Below are positions 1 through 5,394 of a stretch of 5,394 bases of DNA, one piece after another (positions within the stretch are counted from its first letter, which is position 1; every line of letters begins with the position of its first letter). The DNA is from an uncultured Desulfovibrio sp. (GTDB lineage Bacteria; Desulfobacterota; Desulfovibrionia; Desulfovibrionales; Desulfovibrionaceae), in the NCBI GenBank assembly GCA_900555975.1, contig USNI01000077.1, positions 1 to 5,394 of the forward strand, given 5' to 3'. The notes beneath the pieces were generated by a model. That model did not search any database, had not been told where the DNA came from, and saw only the letters and a list, made by a program, of their open reading frames with translations. The position numbers were made by a program, and so were the translations under genes.

Positions 1-890
1 GCCAGCGGCGAACCGTGCTTCAGAGGAAAAAGCATTTCCTGATCCTGAATATGGCTGTGCGTCTGAAGAATTTCCTCCAGCGTCGCACCGGGATGAAGCA
101 CCTCCTGCAGATTTCTGCCCTGAAGAGAGCCGCTTCCGCCCAGCATGGCAACAGCCTTTCGGTTCACTATGTCGATCACGCCGGAGGAAGAGAGTACCAG
201 CACGCCGTCATCAAGCATCTCCATGATGGTTTCCCGCTGCTGGAGCAGACTGCGCAGACGAAGCTGTTCGGTAATGGCGCATACGGCGGCTTTGACCATG
301 CCGTGCGTGTGCGCATGGTACTGCTTGCGCGGCTGCGTGACGTTGAGAACGCCGATGAGCTTTCCCTCGTTCGTAAGAATGGGCGCCGCGGAACAGCTCC
401 AGCACTCCCCGCTGAATCTGAAATGCTCGGCTCCTATGATTTCCACGGGACGCCGCTCCGCAAGACAGGTTCCTATACCGTTGGTTCCCCGAGCCTCTTC
501 GGTATTGATGCTGCCTACCAGCGCGTCGGGATAGTACGTACGATGGGATACCCGATTGGAAATATACAGCGTCACACCCTCGGCGCTGACCAGGCTCAGG
601 GCGCTCACCGCCTCCTGAATCGAGGAAAACATCTGATCGAGAATGTTCTTCGCGCAATTCATGAGATCCGCGTTTTCCTCAAGGATGGCCTTCAGTTCGC
701 CTTCGCTCACCCGGGGGCGTTCCTTGACGTTGGGATCCACATGCGCCGCCACGCTTCGCTCCCAGGAATGGAGAATCATACTGTTGACTATGCCGGGGTC
801 CACTGATCCGCCGGAAAGAAATATCTTTTTCTGCTCCACAATGGCTTTCTGGCGCTCCTCGGACTGAAGATAACTTTCCTGACTCGGCAT
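1..890 (-). CDS. AcoR-like sigma-54-dependent regulator, N-terminal GAF-PAS part (partial, cut by left edge)
   Basis: This is the N-terminal half of a probable bacterial enhancer-binding protein that activates sigma-54 RNA polymerase after sensing a small ligand. The 296 residues in the window are open from an ATG at 888-890, preceded on the minus strand by GGGAGA about 6 nt upstream. Residues 41-46 (HSWERS) match the SWxRS motif near the start of AcoR-type proteins. A GAF domain spans about 70-213, with the family signature GTNGIGTCLAERRP at 135-148, GAEHF at 153-157 and CSAAPI at 166-171. A PAS-like segment starts near 220. Full-length relatives are about 600-670 residues, with an AAA+ ATPase and a Fis-type helix-turn-helix. 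Both would lie beyond the left edge, so the sigma-54 role is inferred from the GAF signature and the adjacent -24/-12 promoter. The gene is divergent from the operon it probably controls. The ligand is unknown. Confidence 0.88.
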   Translation of the reverse strand, partial: MPSQESYLQSEERQKAIVEQKKIFLSGGSVDPGIVNSMILHSWERSVAAHVDPNVKERPRVSEGELKAILEENADLMNCAKNILDQMFSSIQEAVSALSLVSAEGVTLYISNRVSHRTYYPDALVGSINTEEARGTNGIGTCLAERRPVEIIGAEHFRFSGECWSCSAAPILTNEGKLIGVLNVTQPRKQYHAHTHGMVKAAVCAITEQLRLRSLLQQRETIMEMLDDGVLVLSSSGVIDIVNRKAVAMLGGSGSLQGRNLQEVLHPGATLEEILQTHSHIQDQEMLFPLKHGSPL

Positions 891-917
891 GACTTTCTCC
901 CGGATGCTATGTCTACT

Positions 918-947
918 ATCATGACACAAGCGTCCTTGACATGTCAA
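918..947 (-). promoter_or_regulatory. Candidate sigma-70 promoter of the regulator gene
   Basis: On the minus strand a consensus -35 hexamer TTGACA (947-942) is followed after 18 bp by CATGAT (923-918), which matches 4 of 6 bases of the -10 consensus. It lies 27 bp or more upstream of the regulator's start codon and would give a short leader. The -35 box is one arm of a perfect palindrome, so a protein bound there could block it. The -10 is weak and the assignment is tentative. Confidence 0.4.
936..947. repeat. Perfect 12-bp palindrome TTGACATGTCAA
   Basis: The 12 bases read identically on both strands and place a consensus -35 hexamer TTGACA on each strand. A wider dyad, TATCATG (917-923) and CATGATA (957-963), is centred within 2 bp of the same axis, giving a nested symmetric block between the divergent genes. 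It overlaps the right-hand TGT-N11-ACA site. Likely roles are an operator or activator site, or the -35 of the regulator's own promoter. On the forward strand TTGACA-N18-GATAAA (936-965) could also act as a weak basal promoter. Confidence 0.6.
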
Positions 948-962
948 TTTGATGAACATGAT

Positions 963-1032
963 AAAACATTAACAAAAACACCTGCACATATATTTTACAA
1001 TAAAAATGGCGTATTATAAAAAATAATGTTTT
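963..1032. repeat. AT-rich spacer bounded by a 9-bp inverted repeat
   Basis: AAAACATTA (963-971) and its exact complement TAATGTTTT (1024-1032) bound an AT-rich segment whose composition contrasts sharply with the GC-rich genes. It lies between the candidate enhancer sites and the -24 element, where bendable DNA or an IHF-type architectural protein often helps looping at sigma-54 promoters. No clear IHF consensus was found. The right arm abuts the TGGCAC box. The repeat may be chance given the AT richness. Confidence 0.35.
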
Positions 1033-1047
1033 GGCACAACTTTTGCT
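1032..1047 (+). promoter_or_regulatory. Sigma-54 (RpoN) -24/-12 promoter of the operon
   Basis: The sequence TGGCAC-AACTT-TTGCT matches the sigma-54 consensus TGGCACNNNNNTTGCW at every defined position. The GG is at 1033-1034 and the GC at 1045-1046, with the invariant spacing. Transcription should begin about 12 bp past the GC, near 1058, leaving a leader of about 108 nt before the first gene. The promoter faces the three-gene operon and lies in a divergent gap next to an AcoR-like regulator, which fits activator-dependent, signal-induced expression. Confidence 0.9.
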
Positions 1048-1061
1048 TAAGGATGGTGTGA

Positions 1062-1098
1062 CCTGATCATCCCCTTGGTCCCATGCAGGATGATCCGG
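1062..1098 (+). other. Leader stem-loop near the 5' end of the operon mRNA
   Basis: GATCATCC (1065-1072) pairs perfectly with GGATGATC (1088-1095) around a 15-nt loop. After one mismatch, CC (1062-1063) pairs with GG (1097-1098). The stem would begin only a few bases after the predicted start near 1058. It has no following U-run, so it is not an intrinsic terminator. It may stabilise the 5' end, serve as a protein or small-RNA target, or at DNA level be an operator. No known riboswitch family was recognised. Confidence 0.5.
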
Positions 1099-1166
1099 CC
1101 TCATGAGACTTGTCCGATACATATTTCACAACCTTTTTCCGCAAGGATTTTCTGAAAGGAACAGTC

Positions 1167-2018
1167 ATGATCATCGATTTTCGCGTCCGTCCTCCATTCA
1201 AGGGCTATCTGAACACGTTCAACTTCCGTAAGTCCACGCCTCCCAGCGATCCGACCAAGGAAACCATATTCACCATCGGCAAGCGTCCCAACGTATCCGC
1301 CATTGAAGGGTCCATCGAGAAGTTCGTTCAGGAAATGGACGAAACCGGTACGGAACGCGCCGTCATCATGGGCAGAAAGGCCGACAACTTCGGCGTGGTG
1401 GACAATGCCGAAATTCACGAACTGAGTCAGAAGTATCCCGGTCGCTTCATTCCTTTCGCCGGTGTCAATCCCAACCTGCCCGGCATGGTGGAAGAGATTG
1501 AAAAGTGTGCTTCTCTCGGCTTCAGGGGCGTAGGCATCGATGCAGGCTGGCTCCGCAAGCCGCTGTTCTATGACGACCCCATCTTCGATTCCATTTTCGA
1601 AAAATGTCAACAGCTGGGTCTGATCGCCTCCCTGACGAGCAGCTTCATGCTCGGCCCCGATCTCACCTACTCCGATCCCGATCCCATCCAGCACGTTGCT
1701 CTGAAATACCCCTCACTCAAGATCGTCATTCCCCACGGCTGCTGGCCCCATGTGCACAAGGCACTGGCTCTCGCCATCCGCTGCCCCAACGTATACCTCA
1801 TGCCCGACTGCTATCTGTACATCAATCACTTCCCCCTCTCCGAGGAATATATCGTCGCGGCCAACACCTATCTGAAGTATCGCATTCTTTACGCCTCCAG
1901 CTATCCTGTCCGCAGCCTGGAACAGGCTCTGGAAGGCTGGAAGGGCAGAGCCTTCACCGACGAAGCGCTCAAAAACACCCTGCACGACAACGCCGCCCGC
2001 CTGCTCGGCGAAATGTAG
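1167..2018 (+). CDS. Amidohydrolase-2-like TIM-barrel protein lacking most metal ligands
   Basis: This 283-residue protein looks like the amidohydrolase-2 (ACMSD-type) branch of metal-dependent hydrolases, which hydrolyse, decarboxylate or hydrate cyclic and organic acids in the cytoplasm. The length suits a single TIM barrel. Family-like landmarks are IDFRVRPP at 3-10, RFIPFAGVNP at 93-102, GFRGVGID at 118-125, IVIPHGCWP at 186-194, ILYASSYP at 240-247 and the C-terminal NAARLLG at 275-281. The usual strand-1 His-x-His is Phe5-x-Val7/Arg6-x-Arg8, the strand-5 His appears absent (SLTSS, 155-159), and the GSDYP aspartate is Ser245. Only His190 of the usual set is evident, so a normal metal centre is unlikely. 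The ATG at 1167 has AAGGA 6 nt upstream and begins the barrel strand. An in-frame TTG at 1110 lacks such a site. It is the first gene after the sigma-54 promoter. The substrate is unknown. Confidence 0.85.
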   Translation: MIIDFRVRPPFKGYLNTFNFRKSTPPSDPTKETIFTIGKRPNVSAIEGSIEKFVQEMDETGTERAVIMGRKADNFGVVDNAEIHELSQKYPGRFIPFAGVNPNLPGMVEEIEKCASLGFRGVGIDAGWLRKPLFYDDPIFDSIFEKCQQLGLIASLTSSFMLGPDLTYSDPDPIQHVALKYPSLKIVIPHGCWPHVHKALALAIRCPNVYLMPDCYLYINHFPLSEEYIVAANTYLKYRILYASSYPVRSLEQALEGWKGRAFTDEALKNTLHDNAARLLGEM

Positions 2019-2133
2019 CATCCTCTTCGCCCGCAACCCTGCGGACACTCGTTCTGCGGAAGCGCCCCAAGCTCTCCATTCCGCGCAGGACGCTCCAGCA
2101 GAACGGGTTCACATACAAAACACAGGAAAGTTC
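2019..2133 (+). other. Gap between first and second operon genes with short hairpins
   Basis: These 115 bp hold no convincing gene, promoter or terminator. A short hairpin CCGCA-ACCC-TGCGG lies at 2031-2044. A second weak pairing joins GCGGAA (2056-2061) with TTCCGC (2079-2084). The heptamer CTGCGGA occurs twice, 15 bp apart (2039-2045 and 2054-2060). No U-run follows, so read-through into the reductase is expected. The structures might influence processing or relative expression. Confidence 0.3.
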
Positions 2134-4074
2134 ATGCCTACCATCAGCGTCATTTCCCCGCTGACCATCCGCCGCACCACGTTCCGCAACCGCATCATCA
2201 TGCCGTCGATGGTAACGAACTATGCCGGAAGAAACGGTGAAGTCAGTGAAAAGCTCATCCGCTACCATGAAGCCCGCGCCCTCGGCGGCGTAGGACTGAA
2301 CATGCTGGAAGCGACCAGCGTCCATGACTCGGGCCGCAGCTACTTCCCCGGCGTCAGCATTGCTTCCGACGACTACATCAGAGGTCTGTCTCATCTGACG
2401 GACGCCGTACACCAGGCCGGAGGCCTCGCCGGCGTCCAGCTTCATCACGCCGGACGCCTCGTTCGTCCCGATGCCTCCGGGCAGGCCATTCCGCTGGTTT
2501 CGTTCATTCCCGGCCTCACGGCGTACGACAACTCCAGAGTGATGGACACCGAAGACATCTACATGCTCATCGATGCCTATGTCGAAGCCGCAAGACGTGC
2601 CGGGGAAGCCGGGTTTGACGTGATAGAGATTCACGGAGCGCACGGCTATCTCATCGCACAGTTCATGTCGCCGCTGTTCAATCAGCGTACCGACGAATTC
2701 GGCGGCTCCTACGAAGGACGTATGCGCTTCCCGCTGGAAATCATCCGCCGCGTCCGCGAAACGGCGGGCGACGACATGGTGCTCTTCTTCCGCCTGAGTG
2801 CCGAAGAACTTCTGCCCGGCGGCATCGACGTGGATCTTTCCTGCCGCATCGCCTGCGACGTGGCCGAGGCCGGCATCGACCTCGTGCACGTGAGCGTGGG
2901 GCTTGCGGAAACCAACGAATTTACCGGCCCGCCCCCCTGCCTGCCGGAAGGCTGGAACGCCGACAGAGCCGGACGCATCCGTGCCGCGCTGAACGGCAAG
3001 GCTCTGGTTTCGGTGGCCGGACGCATTCTTACCCGCGCCACGGCCGACCGTATTCTGAACGCCGGTCAGGCCGACATGGTCACGATGGGCCGCGCGCTCA
3101 TCGCCGATCCCGATCTGCCCGTCAAGCTGGCGGAAGGCCGCGATGAAGACATCCTTCCCTGCGTGGGCTGCAACGAAGGCTGCAACGGCCGCCTCGGCCA
3201 GAGAAAGCCCGTGGAATGCGCCGTGAACCCCCGCACGGGCCGTGAAGGCATCATGCTCATGACGCCCGCCAAAACCGCGAAGAACGTGGTCGTGGTGGGC
3301 GCTGGCCCTGCCGGCATGGAAGCCGCCGTTACCGCCGCCAGGCGCGGTCACAAGGTCACCCTGTTTGAAAAGGAACAGGAACCCGGGGGCCTGCTCAACG
3401 TGGCCGACCTTCCTCCGCACAAGGACGTGCTCACCCGCCTGAAGAACTGGTATGTTCATGAACTGAAAAAGGCCGGAGTCACGCTGGTGACGGATCATGC
3501 CGTTTCCACGCAGGAACTCATCGACCTGCACGCCGACGCCGTGCTCGTGGCCACGGGAAGCTGCGCCGCCAGACCCGGATTCGCCGCCGAGGCTCTCGCC
3601 TCCGGCGCGGCCGTTACCGCGGAAGACGCCCTGCGCAATCCGCCCTCCGGCAATCATGTGCTGATCCTCGGCGGCGGCCTCGTGGGCTGCGAAACCGCCG
3701 AAAAGCTCGCGCTTCAGGGAAAAAGCGTGACCATTCTTGAACTTCGTGCCGAACTGGCTCCCGACATGCATCCGCGTGCGCGCAAATTCCTTCTGAAGAG
3801 CCTGCGTGAACACGGCGCCAGATTTCTGCTCAACACACAGGTCGTTGACTTGGAGCGCAACGGCATCGTCTCCGTCCGCGACAGCTACGGCAACGAACGT
3901 GTGCTTCCCCCGTACGACAGCATCATTCTTGCCCTCGGCTACAAGTCCGACAACACACTGTGCCGTGAACTGGCCGCCGCCGATCTGCCCTTCATTCCGC
4001 TGGGCGACTGCGTGAAGCCCGGAAAAATCATGGATGCCATCCATGCCGCACGGCAGGCGGCATGCAGGCTGTAG
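2134..4074 (+). CDS. NADH:flavin oxidoreductase of the 2,4-dienoyl-CoA reductase / 2-enoate reductase family (FMN, 4Fe-4S, FAD)
   Basis: This 646-residue protein has the full architecture of FadH-like and 2-enoate reductases: electrons pass from NAD(P)H to FAD, a 4Fe-4S cluster and FMN, then to an activated C=C bond. The N-terminal Old Yellow Enzyme barrel (about 1-340) shows NRIIMPSM (19-26), HGAHGYL (167-173) and the FMN-phosphate region ending MGRALIADPDLP. Cys343, Cys346, Cys350 and Cys362 (Cx2Cx3Cx11C) form the cluster site. GAGPAG (389-394) binds FAD and GGGLVG (513-518) the nicotinamide nucleotide. His167, His170 and Tyr172 match the substrate-anchoring pattern of YqjM-type enzymes; E. 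coli FadH has HGSEGY there. The GWHEAR segment of FadH with its catalytic His is replaced by GLAETN (Ala258). An unsaturated acid, enone or similar is therefore a better guess than dienoyl-CoA. The ATG has AGGA 6 nt upstream. The family is sure; the substrate is unknown. BaiCD/BaiH-like roles are possible but not shown. Confidence 0.93.
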   Translation: MPTISVISPLTIRRTTFRNRIIMPSMVTNYAGRNGEVSEKLIRYHEARALGGVGLNMLEATSVHDSGRSYFPGVSIASDDYIRGLSHLTDAVHQAGGLAGVQLHHAGRLVRPDASGQAIPLVSFIPGLTAYDNSRVMDTEDIYMLIDAYVEAARRAGEAGFDVIEIHGAHGYLIAQFMSPLFNQRTDEFGGSYEGRMRFPLEIIRRVRETAGDDMVLFFRLSAEELLPGGIDVDLSCRIACDVAEAGIDLVHVSVGLAETNEFTGPPPCLPEGWNADRAGRIRAALNGKALVSVAGRILTRATADRILNAGQADMVTMGRALIADPDLPVKLAEGRDEDILPCVGCNEGCNGRLGQRKPVECAVNPRTGREGIMLMTPAKTAKNVVVVGAGPAGMEAAVTAARRGHKVTLFEKEQEPGGLLNVADLPPHKDVLTRLKNWYVHELKKAGVTLVTDHAVSTQELIDLHADAVLVATGSCAARPGFAAEALASGAAVTAEDALRNPPSGNHVLILGGGLVGCETAEKLALQGKSVTILELRAELAPDMHPRARKFLLKSLREHGARFLLNTQVVDLERNGIVSVRDSYGNERVLPPYDSIILALGYKSDNTLCRELAAADLPFIPLGDCVKPGKIMDAIHAARQAACRL

Positions 4075-4115
4075 ACGAACCTTCACCCGAAACGCCTTTT
4101 TCTTCAGGAGACAGC

Positions 4116-5394
4116 ATGTTTGAGCGTAAAAAACTGAGACCCATCATCCTCGTACTGGCGACGCTGCTGTGCATTTTCCAGTTGTGTACATCGCTGGGCA
4201 TCTTCATCCTCGATCCCATGGTCATCCGCTCCGTACATGTGGGTATTATTCTCGCGCTGATCTTCCTCTGGCGCCCGCCGGTGCACGAATGGAAGAAACA
4301 TCCCCGCCCCGAACCTCTCTGGGTTCTGGCCTGGGACATTTCCCTTCTGACCTTCAGCGTGGTCGCCTGCGGATACATCGCCATCTATGAGCCTGAGCTG
4401 TCCGAGCGTATGCCCCAAGTCGACGAAGTCGAAACATATCAGGTCATTCTGGGCGCAGGCCTGTGCTTCTGCATCATGGAAGCCGTACGCCGCGTGTCCG
4501 ACTGGTCGCTCGTCATCGTTACCATCGTGGCTCTCGTCTATGCCTTCTGGGGACACCTGCTTCCCGGCAACCTCGGTCATCTGTACCTTGAAGCCGACCG
4601 CATCATCGAATCGCTGTACCTGCTGAGCGACGGCATCTGGGGTTCCCCCATCGGTGCGTCCGCCAGCGTCATCTTCCTGTTCATTCTCTTCGGTGCCACA
4701 CTGGATAAGGTCGGTTTCTCCAGCGTGTTCATCGACATCGTCTGCCTGCTCACCAAAAACGCCAAGGGCGGCCCGGCCAAGGCGGCCATTTTCGGTTCCG
4801 CCCTGTTCGGTTCCGTGTCCGGTTCCGCGGTAGCCAACGTCTACGCCACCGGTATTTTCACCATTCCGCTCATGAAGAAGGTCGGCTACAAGCCGCACTT
4901 TGCCGGTGCCGTGGAAGCTGTGGCCTCCTCCGGCGGCCTCATCATGCCTCCGGTCATGGGCTCCATCGCCTTCGTCATGGCCGAATATACCAACGTGAGC
5001 TATCTGGAAGTCTGCAAGGCCGCTCTTCTTCCCGCCGTACTCTACTACGCCAGCCTCTTCATGATGATTCATTTCGAGGCATATCGTTCCAACATCGGCA
5101 CCACACCGGCAGACATGATTCCTCCCAAAAAGGAAATCCTGAAGAAGCTCTATTATCTCGCCCCTCTCGTCATCCTCATCGCCACCATGCTGGCCGGCAG
5201 AAGCGTGGTCTTCTCCGCCGTGTCCGGTACGGCAAGCGCCATCGTGCTCTCCTTCCTCCGCAAGGACACCCGACTCACCATCGGCAAGTTCTTCGAAATT
5301 CTGGAAAGCACCGCCTCCAACATGCTCATGATCGCGGCCTGCTGCGCCTGCGTGGGCATCGTCATCGGCGTCGTGACCATGACCGGGTTCGGCT
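4116..5394 (+). CDS. TRAP transporter fused permease, 4TM + DctM type (partial, cut by right edge)
   Basis: The 426 codons in the window encode a polytopic inner-membrane protein of the TRAP fused-permease family, in which the small (DctQ-like) and large (DctM-like) subunits are joined. These are ion-driven importers that usually work with a periplasmic TAXI-type binding protein. Hydrophobic segments fall near residues 9-31, 40-52, 69-91, 108-121 and 131-147, followed by the DctM-like core. That core shows GIWGSPIGASAS (173-184), FLFILFGA (187-194), FGSVSGSAVANVYATG (231-246) and GGLIMPPVMGS (273-283). Position 275 is Leu where I recall the family usually having Gln. The start ATG has AGGAG 5 nt upstream, and the gene lies 41 bp after the reductase, consistent with co-transcription. 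Full-length relatives are about 600-700 residues, so the C-terminus is missing here. No binding-protein gene is visible, so it may be downstream. The cargo is probably an organic acid, but this is inferred. Confidence 0.93.
   Translation, partial: MFERKKLRPIILVLATLLCIFQLCTSLGIFILDPMVIRSVHVGIILALIFLWRPPVHEWKKHPRPEPLWVLAWDISLLTFSVVACGYIAIYEPELSERMPQVDEVETYQVILGAGLCFCIMEAVRRVSDWSLVIVTIVALVYAFWGHLLPGNLGHLYLEADRIIESLYLLSDGIWGSPIGASASVIFLFILFGATLDKVGFSSVFIDIVCLLTKNAKGGPAKAAIFGSALFGSVSGSAVANVYATGIFTIPLMKKVGYKPHFAGAVEAVASSGGLIMPPVMGSIAFVMAEYTNVSYLEVCKAALLPAVLYYASLFMMIHFEAYRSNIGTTPADMIPPKKEILKKLYYLAPLVILIATMLAGRSVVFSAVSGTASAIVLSFLRKDTRLTIGKFFEILESTASNMLMIAACCACVGIVIGVVTMTGFG

Larger units (their letters stand above)
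910..958. promoter_or_regulatory. Candidate upstream activating sites (two TGT-N11-ACA dyads)
   Basis: Two 17-bp dyads of the form TGT-N11-ACA lie at 910-926 and 942-958. Their starts are 32 bp apart, close to three helical turns. The first extends to TGTC...GACA. They sit roughly 75-120 bp upstream of the -24 element, the usual range for sites of sigma-54 activators, and resemble the known NifA-type site TGT-N10-ACA with one more spacer base. The natural candidate to bind here is the divergently encoded regulator. This is inference from spacing and symmetry. Confidence 0.45.

Noticed and set aside
15..806. A 263-codon forward open frame over the regulator
   Set aside because: It runs opposite the GAF-domain regulator, which has clear signature motifs and a ribosome binding site. 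The forward frame has neither.
1084..1107. A possible short leader peptide (ATG at 1084, seven codons)
   Set aside because: No Shine-Dalgarno sequence precedes it and the peptide has no run of regulatory codons.
1110..1166. A 19-codon N-terminal extension of the amidohydrolase-like gene from a TTG
   Set aside because: There is no ribosome binding site at the TTG, while the ATG at 1167 has AAGGA at ideal spacing and begins at the first barrel strand.
1969..4086. A 705-codon open frame on the minus strand opposite the reductase gene
   Set aside because: Its translation is rich in Gly, His, Ala and Val with no recognisable domain. It mirrors the codon pattern of the clearly homologous forward gene, so it is an antisense shadow in GC-rich DNA.
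4075..4115. A T-run (TTTTT near 4097-4101) as a terminator between reductase and permease
   Set aside because: No GC-rich inverted repeat precedes the T-run, and a close ribosome binding site follows, so continuous transcription is more likely.
4104..5072. A 322-codon minus-strand open frame opposite the TRAP permease
   Set aside because: It has low-complexity, acidic and His/Gly-rich composition and no domain. The forward strand carries unmistakable TRAP permease motifs.

Overview
The window holds four protein genes from a GC-rich bacterium. It reads as a small catabolic or respiratory cluster: a divergently transcribed enhancer-binding-type regulator, an unusually strong sigma-54 promoter, and three co-directional genes for an amidohydrolase-fold protein, an Fe-S/FMN/FAD enoate-type reductase and a fused TRAP transporter permease. 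The combination of GAF/PAS sigma-54 activators, TRAP-fused permeases and oxygen-sensitive Fe-S flavin reductases suggests an anaerobic, Desulfovibrionaceae-like bacterium (Bilophila, Mailhella or Desulfovibrio type). This is inference from gene style only. No rRNA, tRNA or other taxonomic marker is present.

Layout. Bases 1-890 (minus strand) carry the first 296 codons of an AcoR-like regulator, cut by the left edge before its ATPase domain. Bases 891-1166 are the control region. They contain two TGT-N11-ACA candidate enhancer sites 32 bp apart, a perfect 12-bp palindrome that includes a consensus -35 hexamer, an AT-rich stretch bounded by a 9-bp inverted repeat, a full-consensus -24/-12 promoter (TGGCAC-N5-TTGCT) and a leader stem-loop. 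Bases 1167-2018 encode the amidohydrolase-like protein, 2134-4074 the reductase, and 4116 to the right edge a TRAP-fused permease that runs off the window. All three forward genes have good Shine-Dalgarno sites. No terminator was seen between them, so they probably form one transcript.

How the genes may work together (inference). The regulator senses a small molecule and drives the sigma-54 promoter. The TRAP permease, with a solute-binding protein expected outside the window, imports an organic acid. The reductase, which carries the His-x-x-His substrate anchor of Old Yellow Enzymes on a 2,4-dienoyl-CoA reductase/2-enoate reductase scaffold, reduces an activated C=C bond. The amidohydrolase-like protein acts on the substrate or product. 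The substrate cannot be read from the sequence.

The most interesting points are that the amidohydrolase-like protein has lost nearly all metal ligands of its superfamily, and that the control region is dense with symmetric elements suggesting joint control of the operon and of the regulator itself.
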